Shown: one piece after another, positions 56,412-64,000 of the stretch | How positions within the stretch are numbered: the stretch's first letter is position 1 | How the letters are laid out: each line of letters begins with the position of its first letter | DNA from: Bacteroidales bacterium | GTDB taxonomy: Bacteria > Bacteroidota > Bacteroidia > Bacteroidales > ML635J-15 | DNA length: 64,000 nt | Assembly: GCA_017651185.1 (NCBI GenBank) | Contig: JAGCDJ010000014.1 | Location: 1-64,000, forward strand | Direction: 5' to 3' | The notes under the pieces: model-generated | Database searches by the model: none | What the model was told of the DNA's origin: nothing | The model's input: only the letters and a program-made list of their open reading frames with translations | Program-made: the position numbers and the translations under genes

Positions 56412-56419
56412 TATCTTTG
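56412..56419 (+). promoter_or_regulatory. -7 box of the DUF2461 gene
   Basis: TATCTTTG, 18 nt before the ATG at 56438; it rules out the TTG at 56417 as the start. Confidence 0.65.
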
Positions 56420-56437
56420 CCTCACAAATTATTCTTT

Positions 56438-57100
56438 ATGAAACGAGTTTTGGATTTTTTCAAGGAGTTGCAGCAGAACAACAACAAGCCGTGGTTCGAT
56501 GCTCACAAGCAGCAGTACAAGGAAATGCTTGCCGTGCATAACGACTTTTCGCAGAAACTTATCGATGGCATAGCCAAATTCGACGAGTCGGTGGCCGGCT
56601 TGCAGGTGAAAGACTGCACCTATCGCATATATCGCGACCTGCGCTTTTCGCACGACAAGACGCCCTACAAGCAGCACATTGGCACCTATGTCTGTCCTCA
56701 CGGCAAGAAGAGCGGCTATTCGGGCTATTATGTTCATATAGAGCCCAATGTAAGCTATTTTATATGTGCTGGGCTTTGGTGTCCCGAACCTCGCATCGTA
56801 AAGAGCGTGCGCGAGGAGATTATGCTCAACGGCAAGAATTTCGACAAGGCCATACGCAATGCCAAGGGCTTTTCGCTATCGTGGACCGATTCGCTCAAGA
56901 AGATTCCCGCAGGCTTCGATGCCGACGACGAGTTTTCCGAATACTACAAGCTCAAAAGTTTCCTCATTGAAAAGCCAATCGACGAATCCTACATCCTCGA
57001 CAATAATTTTGTGGACCATGTTGTTTCCGATCTCCGCCGCACCTACGAATTCAACTCACTGTTGAATAAGGCTGTGGAATATGCGATGGAGATGTATTGA
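56438..57100 (+). CDS. DUF2461-family protein
   Basis: 220 residues from the ATG at 56438. LDFFKELQQNNNKPWFDAHKQQYKE, YRIYRDLRFSHDKTPYKQHIG, GYYVHIEPNVSYFICAGLW and the C-terminal YILDNNFVDHVV are the DUF2461 blocks. Function unknown for the family. Codon use is GC-rich compared with the following module. A diverged copy of its last coding region appears again at 57350. Confidence 0.9.
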   Translation: MKRVLDFFKELQQNNNKPWFDAHKQQYKEMLAVHNDFSQKLIDGIAKFDESVAGLQVKDCTYRIYRDLRFSHDKTPYKQHIGTYVCPHGKKSGYSGYYVHIEPNVSYFICAGLWCPEPRIVKSVREEIMLNGKNFDKAIRNAKGFSLSWTDSLKKIPAGFDADDEFSEYYKLKSFLIEKPIDESYILDNNFVDHVVSDLRRTYEFNSLLNKAVEYAMEMY

Positions 57101-57158
57101 TTTTTGCTAATCTGTTGTACTATAGTAGTTTGAATAATATTTTGTTTCTTCCAAATTC

Positions 57159-57280
57159 GGAATAAGTGGTTATTTTATAGTGCTAAAAAATGGAATAAGT
57201 GGTTAAATTTACCCTTTCAAAAATGGAATAAGTGGTAATTTTACCCCTCAAAAAACGGAATAAGTGGTTTTTTGTTTTGG
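57159..57280. repeat. Four-unit array with 33-bp pitch
   Basis: GGAATAAGTGG starts at 57159, 57192, 57225 and 57257. Units two and three also share TTTACCC and a run of A before the next unit; the fourth is cut short. The array is non-coding and lies between the DUF2461 stop and the restriction-modification module. Confidence 0.9.
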
Positions 57281-57349
57281 AGAAGCAAATCTATGTCTCG
57301 ATAATTTGAGAAATATATTTGGGAGACCGTATGTTGCGATATTATACTC

Positions 57350-57373
57350 AACTCGCTGCTGAATAAGGCCGTA
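57350..57373 (+). pseudogene. Remnant of a second DUF2461 3' end
   Basis: These 24 bases encode NSLLNKAV, the same eight residues as 57053-57076 in the DUF2461 gene. The four differences are all synonymous (TCA/TCG, TTG/CTG, GCT/GCC, GTG/GTA), which points to a once-coding, diverged copy and not to a simple local duplication. The frame continues differently after it. Confidence 0.75.
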
Positions 57374-57439
57374 TTGATTGCATTTCATATATTACCCAAT
57401 TCCTATATTTATTTTCTGTGAATAACTAACTATAAATAC

Positions 57440-57488
57440 ACTCAAATTGCGAGTGTGTTTGCGCTTATTTTTGTTCTCAAATTGAGAA
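57440..57488 (+). promoter_or_regulatory. Controller promoter flanked by two operator dyads
   Basis: Dyad 1 is ACTCAAATTGCGAGT (57440-57454) and dyad 2 is TTCTCAAATTGAGAA (57474-57488); they share CTCAAATTG and have centres 34 bp apart. TATTTTTG (57466-57473) sits between them as the -7 box; dyad 1 falls near -33 and dyad 2 over the start of the transcript. This is the layout expected for a self-regulating controller protein. Confidence 0.75.
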
Positions 57489-57493
57489 TAGAA

Positions 57494-57790
57494 ATGGTTG
57501 CTGATAGTGTTGATTACCAAGACAGTGTAATACAGGAAATAAAGAAAATCCGTACTGAACATAAAATCAGTCAGGCAAAACTGAGTGAGATACTTGGCAT
57601 ATCCAGAGGTCAGGTAGGAAATATTGAAAATCCCAATTACACACATAAGTACACATTGAAACAGATAGTTGCTTTTTGCAAGTATGTGGATTATCCAATT
57701 GAGAAAATTTTTCTTCCAGATGTGAAAATCGCCCCAGAATGTTCAAAGGCGATTAGCGAAGTTGTAAAGAATATTGTTAGGTACGAATAA
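57494..57790 (+). CDS. XRE-family controller protein of the RM module
   Basis: 98 residues from the ATG at 57494, which is the only start downstream of the promoter; a GTG at 57455 would lie upstream of the -7 box. The helix-turn-helix is in IRTEHKISQAKLSEILGISRGQVGNIENP (residues ~20-48), the Cro/XRE pattern seen in restriction-modification controllers. It lies 17 bp before the methyltransferase gene and has matching operator dyads upstream, so autoregulation and delayed nuclease expression are likely. Confidence 0.85.
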   Translation: MVADSVDYQDSVIQEIKKIRTEHKISQAKLSEILGISRGQVGNIENPNYTHKYTLKQIVAFCKYVDYPIEKIFLPDVKIAPECSKAISEVVKNIVRYE

Positions 57791-57807
57791 GGAAAGTTTG
57801 ACGACTT

Positions 57808-59088
57808 ATGGCAAAGGAAAAAAATAGTTTAGTGGATTTTCCAGAAGAAATTACTGCAGATGGTGTAAAGATATATGGAGAAACTTCATATGAGAATCAA
57901 ATTGCTGTAATGAGTCAATATTTGCATAATACAGGCAAAAAATTATCCAAAAAGCAACGCGAGGAAATTGTTTCTGCGATTCGTTCATTTTTAGAGCAAA
58001 AGAAAGATGTTGAACATATAGAAGATATTGAAAGCGTGCTAACAATGGCAGCTGAGGATCCCGCTCAATATTCATTATTTTCAGATTTTTTTGATGTTCC
58101 TTTTCCAGATCCAATAAATCCTAATTTTACTTTTATTGATTTATTTGCGGGAATGGGCGGTTTTCGTATAGCAATGCAAGAACAAGGAGGGAAATGCGTG
58201 TTCTCATCAGAATGGAACAAATATGCTCAGAAAACATATTTTGTAAACTTTGGAGAAATGCCTTTTGGGGATATAACAAAAGATGCGACAAAACGATATA
58301 TTCCAAAGAAATTTGATGTTCTTTGTGCTGGTTTTCCATGTCAGCCATTTTCAATTGCAGGCGTATCAAAAAAGAAAAGTCTTGGACGAGAAACAGGTTT
58401 TAAAGACAAAACGCAGGGGACTCTTTTTTTTGATGTAGCAGATATAATAAATAGACACAGACCAAAAGCTTTTTATTTGGAGAATGTTAAGAATTTAACA
58501 TCACATGACAAGGGCAATACATTTAGAATAATAAAAGAAACATTAGAAGAACTTGACTATTCTATTCATTATCAAGTAATGGATGGTCAAACCTATGTGC
58601 CTCAACATCGTGAACGCATTATGATTGTTGGCTTTGATAAAAAACGTTTTCATGGAAAAGAACAGTTCTCTTTCCCGGAACAGCATCAATCTAATAGGTC
58701 TATTAAGGAAATTTTAGACCCAGAAGTTCCTCCGAAATATACATTAAGCGATCAATTGTGGAGTTATTTACAAGCATATGCCGAAAAGCACAAGGCTAAA
58801 GGAAACGGCTTTGGTTTTGGTTTGGTTGATGTTAATGGTATTAGTCGCACATTAAGCGCTCGTTATTATAAAGATGGATCAGAAATACTTATTCCACAAG
58901 GGGAAGGACTAAACCCTCGTAAACTATCGCCTCGTGAATGTGCTAGATTAATGGGATATCCTGACAAATATCGACTTGATCAAGTCTCAGATGTACAAGC
59001 TTACCGTCAATGTGGCAACTCGGTTGTTGTTCCATTAATTACCGCAGTATCGGAACAAATTGCAAAAATAATTTTCAAAAAAAAATGA
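57808..59088 (+). CDS. C5-cytosine DNA methyltransferase, Dcm/M.EcoRII-like
   Basis: 426 residues. Motif I FIDLFAGMGGFRIAM (near residue 111), catalytic GFPCQPFSIAG (Cys near 180), LENVKNL, QHRERIMIVG and the C-terminal RQCGNSVVVPL are complete. GISRTLSARYYKDGSEILIP and RKLSPRECARLMGYP resemble the M.EcoRII/Dcm group, whose members modify CCWGG-type sites; with the neighbouring EcoRII-like nuclease this target class is likely but unproven. The N-terminal 105 residues are an extension that may be helical. AT-rich compared with flanking genes. The nuclease gene starts 1 bp after its stop. Confidence 0.93.
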   Translation: MAKEKNSLVDFPEEITADGVKIYGETSYENQIAVMSQYLHNTGKKLSKKQREEIVSAIRSFLEQKKDVEHIEDIESVLTMAAEDPAQYSLFSDFFDVPFPDPINPNFTFIDLFAGMGGFRIAMQEQGGKCVFSSEWNKYAQKTYFVNFGEMPFGDITKDATKRYIPKKFDVLCAGFPCQPFSIAGVSKKKSLGRETGFKDKTQGTLFFDVADIINRHRPKAFYLENVKNLTSHDKGNTFRIIKETLEELDYSIHYQVMDGQTYVPQHRERIMIVGFDKKRFHGKEQFSFPEQHQSNRSIKEILDPEVPPKYTLSDQLWSYLQAYAEKHKAKGNGFGFGLVDVNGISRTLSARYYKDGSEILIPQGEGLNPRKLSPRECARLMGYPDKYRLDQVSDVQAYRQCGNSVVVPLITAVSEQIAKIIFKKK

Positions 59089-59089
59089 T

Positions 59090-60295
59090 ATGAGCGAAAT
59101 AACAGATATAACAATTCAAGCAGTAAAAACATCCAAGACATCATTCTGCCGTTTTATTACAGGAAACGATGCTGGTAGCACTGGTTCCCATCAATCGGGT
59201 TTTTATATTCCAAAATGCGCAGCACCTTTGCTTTTTGGGAAAGAGTGTTCTCGCGGTGAAAATCAAGAAAAAAGGGTAACAATAAAGTGGCAAAACAATA
59301 TAGAAACTAACAGTCGCTTTATTTATTATGGGCAGGGAACGCGCAATGAATACCGTATCACTCGTTTTGGAAAAGATTTTGAATTTCTAATGGACAAATA
59401 TGTTGGTAGTTTGCTTGTCATTGCCGAGCAGGAGAATGACTACTACTTAGCATTTGTATTGGAAAGTGATGATGATATTGAGAATTTCCTTTCCTATTTC
59501 AATCTATCGACAGAACAAACAAATCAACTTATTAATGTTGAGCAATTCCAAAGTGATGACGAAAAAACGAAACAGGCTATTGCTGATGCTATTAATAACC
59601 TGTATGAATTCCCACAAACATTAGAAATGGGTAGGATGGCACAACGCATCTTCAATGATATACACAAGATTACAGACAATAATGTGTGCGATTCGCCAGA
59701 TACCATTTTGTTTGATTGGAGAAAAGTAGAAAGCGACCTTTTTTTCGCATTGGAAGACAAACTTTATAGAGGCATATATTCAAAGCCATTTGCTAACTGT
59801 AATGATTTAATGGTTTTTGCTAATACTGTTCTGAACCGTCGAAAATCAAGGGCAGGAAAGTCATTAGAACACCATCTATCTGCAATATTCACTGCTAACG
59901 GATTAGTTTTTGAAGAACAAGCAAACACTGAGAATAACAAAATGCCTGATTTCCTTTTTCCAAATTCGGAATGCTACCACAACTTTGAATTTCCTGCAGA
60001 TGACATAACCGTACTAGGAGCCAAAACAACATGTAAAGACCGGTGGCGACAGGTAATAAATGAAGCAGATCGCGTGGATATAAAATATCTCTGTACCTTA
60101 CAACAAGGTATTTCTCGTGCACAACTCAAAGAGATGGAAGATTCTAATGTAAAACTTGTGGTTCCAAACAGTCTTATTAGTTCTTATCCAATTGAATATC
60201 GGAATAAAATCAGCAACATTAAGACTTTTATTTCTATGGTAAAAGAAAAACAGAACCGCATACCAAAACATTTCCTTATAAAAAATTCTTTATAG
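59090..60295 (+). CDS. EcoRII-like type II restriction endonuclease
   Basis: 401 residues, the size of EcoRII (404). The N-terminal half resembles the EcoRII effector DNA-binding domain (CRFITGNDAGSTGSHQSGFYIPK; NEYRITRFG). The catalytic half is recognised from KMPDFLFPNSECY (Asp of the PD motif) and LGAKTTCKDRWRQVINEADRV (the two lysines), followed by KYLCTLQQGISRAQLKEM and LVVPNSL. EcoRII is type IIE: it needs a second target copy bound by the effector domain. It closes the controller-methylase-nuclease operon. Confidence 0.9.
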   Translation: MSEITDITIQAVKTSKTSFCRFITGNDAGSTGSHQSGFYIPKCAAPLLFGKECSRGENQEKRVTIKWQNNIETNSRFIYYGQGTRNEYRITRFGKDFEFLMDKYVGSLLVIAEQENDYYLAFVLESDDDIENFLSYFNLSTEQTNQLINVEQFQSDDEKTKQAIADAINNLYEFPQTLEMGRMAQRIFNDIHKITDNNVCDSPDTILFDWRKVESDLFFALEDKLYRGIYSKPFANCNDLMVFANTVLNRRKSRAGKSLEHHLSAIFTANGLVFEEQANTENNKMPDFLFPNSECYHNFEFPADDITVLGAKTTCKDRWRQVINEADRVDIKYLCTLQQGISRAQLKEMEDSNVKLVVPNSLISSYPIEYRNKISNIKTFISMVKEKQNRIPKHFLIKNSL

Positions 60296-60330
60296 TTCAC
60301 CCCAAATTCCCCCAATTAAAAAATCCAAAA

Positions 60331-60367
60331 TCGTAAATCCAAAATCGTAAATAATATTGTATCTTTG
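60331..60367 (+). promoter_or_regulatory. pheT promoter
   Basis: TATCTTTG at 60360-60367 is the -7 box. Upstream, CCAAAATCGTAAAT occurs twice in tandem (TCGTAAAT at 60331-60338 and 60345-60352), ending 7 nt before the box. Confidence 0.75.
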
Positions 60368-60387
60368 CAACCCAAAATTGATTTACG

Positions 60388-62820
60388 ATGAAGATTTCAT
60401 ACAATTGGCTTAAGAACTATGTGTCGTTTGACGAATCGCCGGAAGAACTGGCTGCAATATTAACAAGCGTTGGACTGGAAGTTGATGGAACTGAAGAAGT
60501 TTCGTCGGTACCAGGCGGACTGCAGGGCTTCGTAATAGGCGAAGTGCTCACCTGCGTTGCTCATCCAAATTCCGACCATCTGCACGTTACTACAGTAAAT
60601 GTCGGCGGTGACGAACCTTTGCATATCGTGTGCGGTGCTCCAAATGTGGCTGCAGGACAGAAAGTCGTTGTGGCTACCATAGGCACCAAGATTTACGCAA
60701 AGGACGGCGTGTTCGAAATCAAGAAGTCGAAACTTCGCGGTGAACCTTCCGAAGGTATGATTTGCGCCGAGGACGAAATGAATATCGGCACTTCGCACGA
60801 CGGAATAATGGTTCTGCCAGCCGATGCAAAAGTGGGTACGCCCGCTGCCGAATATTTCAAGGTGGAAAACGACACCGCCATCGAAATCGACATCACTCCA
60901 AACCGCATTGACGGTGCTTCGCACATTGGCGCAGCTCGCGATGTGGCAGCCGTAAAGGGAATAAAATACAACATTCCAAAGGCCGAAATCACAGAAAATC
61001 CGAAAAATGAGATAAAAATCGATGTAAAAATCGAAAATACCGATGCTTGCCGCCGTTATATGGGCATCTGCCTTACCGATGTTAAGGTGCAGGAATCTCC
61101 CGAATGGCTCAAGAACCGCTTGAAATCGGTCGGCTTGAATCCTATAAACAACATCGTGGACATCACCAACTTCGTATTGTACGAAACTGGAAATCCGCTT
61201 CACGCATTCGATGCCGACAAGATTTCCGGCAAGCAGATAATCGTGAAGAATGTCGCAGAGGGAACTCCTTTTGTTACTCTCGATGGCGTTGAACGCAAAC
61301 TTTCGGCTCACGACCTTATGATTTGCAATGCCGAGGAGCCAATGTGCATCGGCGGTGTATTCGGTGGCGAAAAGTCGGGAATCTCCAACGAAACCAAGAA
61401 TGTTTTCATCGAGGCAGCATATTTCAGCCCGGTTTCAATCCGCAGGACATCCAAGTTCCACGGACTTAAGACCGATGCATCCTTCCATTTCGAGCGCGGA
61501 GTTGATATCAACATGGTGCCTTATGCTTTGCGCCGTGCCGCCAGCTTAATCGTTGGAATGGACTGCGGTCGTATCGCATCGGAAATCGTGGATGTATATC
61601 CTAACAAAATAGAACCTGCAATCGTTGAATACAACATCGACCGTGGCAACGCCCTTATCGGCAAGGAAATCCCCGAAGACCGTATCCGCGAAATCATCGG
61701 TTTGCTCGACATGAAGATTTTGGAGGACAAAGGCCGCACCTTGAAACTCGAAATCCCAACCTATAGGGTGGATGTCACTGGCGAAGCAGACGTGGTTGAG
61801 GACATTATGAGAGTTTACGGATACAACAACATCGAAGTTCCGAATCATATTTCGTTCAGCATCAACTATCCCGAAAAGCCAGAACCGCAGAAGATGATGA
61901 ATCTTGTTTCGGACGTGCTTACAGGAATCGGTTACACCGAAATTATGTGCCTCTCGATGATTTCTGCAGACGACATTGCCGAAAACAGCGAATACGCAAA
62001 CCGCATAGTGAAGATTTACAATCCATTGAGTCGCGAACTCAATGTTATGCGTCCGTCATTGCTTTTCGGAGGTCTCAACAGCATAAAGGCAAACCTTAAC
62101 TACAGGAACGGCGACTTGAAGTTCTTCGAGTTCGGCCGCACCTATTATTATAATGCAGAAAAGCAGGTTTCGGACATTACAGCATACAGCGAAACTCAGT
62201 ATCTTGGAATGTGGATTACAGGTAAGCGCAACCAGTTGAACTGGAACCTGAAGGACAATCCAACCGACTACTTCATGCTGAAGTCGGGCGTGGCAGCAGT
62301 GCTTAAGAAAATCGGCATTGATATGTCGGCTTTGAAGTTTGAGGTTTCGTCGGACGAAAAGTTCAGCACTTTCCAGTCGTTCAAGCTGAAGGACAAGGAA
62401 GTGGCTCGCATCGCAGTTGTTTCGAAGGACTTGCTCAAGAAGATGGACATTGCTCAGGATGTATTCTACGCCGAAATCAACTGGGATGTACTTCTGAAAT
62501 TCGCCAAGACTCACAAGATTGCATATCAGCCGATATCGAAGTTCCCGCGCGTTCGCCGCGACCTCGCTTTGCTTATCGACAAGTCGGTAACCTACGCACA
62601 GCTCGAGGAAGTTGCAAAGCGCACCGAGCCTAAGCATATTGTCGAGGTTGGTCTGTTCGATGTTTACGAAGGCAAGAACCTTGAACCGGGCAAGATTTCC
62701 TACGCTTTGAGCTTCGAACTCGAGGACACGGAAAAGACCATGACCGACAAGCAGATCGACAAGATAATGCAGAAGCTGATAATGTTCTACGAGAAGGAAC
62801 TCGGCGCAAAGGTTAGGTAG
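60388..62820 (+). CDS. pheT: Phenylalanine-tRNA ligase, beta subunit
   Basis: 810 residues, the normal length. MKISYNWLKNYVSFDESPEELA, the tRNA-binding-type domain (VIGEVLTCVAHPNSDHLHVTTVNVG), the B3/B4 editing region and B5 domain, and the C-terminal anticodon-binding domain (RVRRDLALLIDKSVTYAQLEEV; ALSFELEDTEKTMTDKQIDKIM) follow in order. Together with PheS it charges tRNA-Phe in the cytoplasm. pheS is not adjacent. Confidence 0.97.
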   Translation: MKISYNWLKNYVSFDESPEELAAILTSVGLEVDGTEEVSSVPGGLQGFVIGEVLTCVAHPNSDHLHVTTVNVGGDEPLHIVCGAPNVAAGQKVVVATIGTKIYAKDGVFEIKKSKLRGEPSEGMICAEDEMNIGTSHDGIMVLPADAKVGTPAAEYFKVENDTAIEIDITPNRIDGASHIGAARDVAAVKGIKYNIPKAEITENPKNEIKIDVKIENTDACRRYMGICLTDVKVQESPEWLKNRLKSVGLNPINNIVDITNFVLYETGNPLHAFDADKISGKQIIVKNVAEGTPFVTLDGVERKLSAHDLMICNAEEPMCIGGVFGGEKSGISNETKNVFIEAAYFSPVSIRRTSKFHGLKTDASFHFERGVDINMVPYALRRAASLIVGMDCGRIASEIVDVYPNKIEPAIVEYNIDRGNALIGKEIPEDRIREIIGLLDMKILEDKGRTLKLEIPTYRVDVTGEADVVEDIMRVYGYNNIEVPNHISFSINYPEKPEPQKMMNLVSDVLTGIGYTEIMCLSMISADDIAENSEYANRIVKIYNPLSRELNVMRPSLLFGGLNSIKANLNYRNGDLKFFEFGRTYYYNAEKQVSDITAYSETQYLGMWITGKRNQLNWNLKDNPTDYFMLKSGVAAVLKKIGIDMSALKFEVSSDEKFSTFQSFKLKDKEVARIAVVSKDLLKKMDIAQDVFYAEINWDVLLKFAKTHKIAYQPISKFPRVRRDLALLIDKSVTYAQLEEVAKRTEPKHIVEVGLFDVYEGKNLEPGKISYALSFELEDTEKTMTDKQIDKIMQKLIMFYEKELGAKVR

Positions 62821-63180
62821 GGCAGATTCGGGCATTTTGCCTGAATTTCGCCTCAAAACATTGAGTTGGTGCGTTCCGTAAAGTATTGCGCCATCGGGGA
62901 TATGGTGTTGATAAAAGCGGTAAAATATTGTGGTATAGAATTTTAAACGCATTTCCCGGTGTGAAAAAAAATCTGCTCTAAGTGCTTGCATCTGCACAAA
63001 AAGATATATCTTTGCACTGCAATTGATTTGATAAGGTATCAATTCATTTCTGAAGATTAAAAATCACAAAAAGAAATATCTGTTTGACCGCTTGTAAGGT
63101 TTTGGAATTGGTAACTTTGATAAATGATATTATTTGATTTCACAGATTTTAACTAAAAATATTTGTAACTAACTTTAAGA
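62821..63180 (+). promoter_or_regulatory. Spacer and long leader of rho
   Basis: No gene is seen in these 360 bp. TATCTTTG at 63007-63014 is a full -7 box and predicts a leader of about 160 nt before the rho ATG. A second box TAACTTTG (63112-63119) could give a shorter transcript. A long leader would suit autoregulation, which is known for rho in other bacteria. Confidence 0.55.
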
Positions 63181-64000
63181 TGAAAAGTTATTCAGAGTTG
63201 AACGACATGTTGTTGCCTGAATTGAAAGAATATGCAAAAGGTTTGGGCATCAAGAGACTAGAGGCGTTTAGAAAACAAGATTTGATAAGAAAGATAATGG
63301 ACACCGAAGATCCTGACTTTGAGGAAGAAGACATAAATGATGATGACGATGATCTTCTTGTTGGTGTTACCGATATAATGGCTCCGCTGAAAGATGATAA
63401 TGTAAGGCATAACAATAAGCCAGAAAATAATGATCAAAGACCGAGACGTGGTCGTCCGCCACGGATTTCGAGCGTAGTAGAAAGGGCAAGCGAATATCTT
63501 ACAGAAAATCAGGAAACCGTTGTAACGGAAGATTTTTCGTCGGAACCAAGAAGACGTCAGCGCAGGGCAAGAATCCAGTCGCCGATAATGACAACGCATT
63601 TGGATGAGACTGGCGCAGGTGCAAAATTGGTATTCAACAATCAGGAAAATCAGCGGGTTCAAAGACCTGCACAGGAACCTGTTTCCAGATTTACTCCCGA
63701 TGCCGAAGATGCTGCTCCAAAGTATGAACCGCAGCAATCGCAGCAGAACGACAATAACGTTGCAAACGAAAGAAATCAGCAGCAACGTCCCGATTTCAAG
63801 AAGCAGCAGTATCAGCGCTTCGACCAGCAGCGCAACAATAATAATGGCGGTCAAAGGAACGATAACGGCAGGAATGCCGAACAGCAGGCGCAACCCAGAC
63901 AGCAGCAGTTGCCACTTGATGACGGACGCCAGCAACCTGCTCAAAATGTGGAAGAACAGAAACCGAACTACGATTTCTCAGGAATTGTTACCGTTACCGG
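63181..64000 (+). CDS. rho: Transcription termination factor Rho, N-terminal part
   Basis: The frame from the ATG at 63181 stays open to the window end (273 codons) and is cut there. Residues 3-42 are a Rho N-terminal SAP-like domain (YSELNDMLLPELKEYAKGLG; RKQDLIRKIM). Then come an acidic stretch (EEEDINDDDDD) and ~190 residues rich in Gln, Asn, Arg and Pro. The last residues, YDFSGIVTVTG, are the start of the RNA-binding domain as in other Bacteroidetes Rho proteins. The insert is the disordered segment known from this phylum. The ATPase domain lies outside the window. Confidence 0.88.

Noticed and set aside
57159..57280. Array taken as a CRISPR
   Set aside because: Only 11-12 bp are constant, the rest of each 33-bp unit also resembles its neighbours, and there are no cas genes.
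60460..61311. 283-codon open frame on the minus strand
   Set aside because: Opposite the pheT start, no domain or promoter.
62056..63042. 328-codon open frame on the minus strand
   Set aside because: Mostly opposite pheT, no recognisable domain; by-product of the codon use of pheT.

Overview
The window is a piece of a Bacteroidetes chromosome, most likely order Bacteroidales. Support for this: most genes are preceded by the Bacteroidetes -7 box TAnnTTTG (often TATCTTTGCA) rather than an E. coli-type -10. The window also encodes a type B type IX secretion cargo protein with SprB and PKD repeats, a glycine-lipid-type acyltransferase pair, a GH97 glycosidase, a C69 dipeptidase, a Bacteroidetes rSAM/SPASM-lipoprotein pair and a rho gene with a long Q/N-rich N-terminal insert. 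The species cannot be named from the sequence alone.

Layout. (1) 1-135: 3' part of a 5S rRNA gene and its terminator, the end of an rRNA operon. (2) 140-415: non-coding spacer with three 17-nt perfect palindromes that share one core. (3) 416-15574: a defence island. A PLD/SNF2 helicase and an AlbA_2 (Schlafen-like) regulator each have their own promoter. They are followed by a tight run of an Eco57I-type adenine methyltransferase, a RecF-like ATPase, a three-part ABC-3C system (Cap4-like nuclease effector, middle component, DUF3732 Rad50-like ATPase with a CPFC hook) and AbiH. The DNA turns visibly more AT-rich just after the NPPY motif of the methyltransferase and stays so to the end of the DUF3732 gene, so the island looks mosaic. 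(4) 15612-22387: a six-gene housekeeping run (inositol-monophosphatase family, rhomboid, TIGR01212-type radical SAM, small lipoprotein, AddA-like helicase-nuclease, zinc-ribbon methyltransferase). (5) 22517-31576: ECF sigma factor, YhiN-type flavoprotein, a HicAB module whose toxin has a premature stop, and a run of metabolic and surface genes on the minus strand. (6) 31612-34173: the type IX cargo protein. (7) 34528-52504: ordinary chromosome (trkH, dipeptidase, trmD, gap, rSAM/lipoprotein pair, M15 and M23 peptidases, glsA/glsB-like pair, GH97, dxr). (8) 52594-54246: an archaeal-type ATPase gene bracketed by direct copies of a ~95-bp dyad-rich repeat. (9) 54259-57100: unknown gene, glyA, a large hairpin, and a DUF2461 gene. 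(10) 57159-60295: a 33-bp-pitch repeat array, a remnant of a second DUF2461 3' end, and an EcoRII-like type II restriction-modification module with a controller gene flanked by two operator dyads. (11) 60388-64000: pheT, a long leader, and the 5' part of rho, cut by the window end.

Best candidates for something undescribed are the fused-looking operon at 5320-14333, in which a modification methylase, a RecF-like ATPase and a full ABC-3C nuclease system are transcribed with almost no gaps; the repeat-bracketed ATPase cassette at 52594-54246; the three same-core palindromes ahead of the defence island; and the lipoprotein with duplicated YG[ST]P repeats coupled to a radical SAM/SPASM enzyme.
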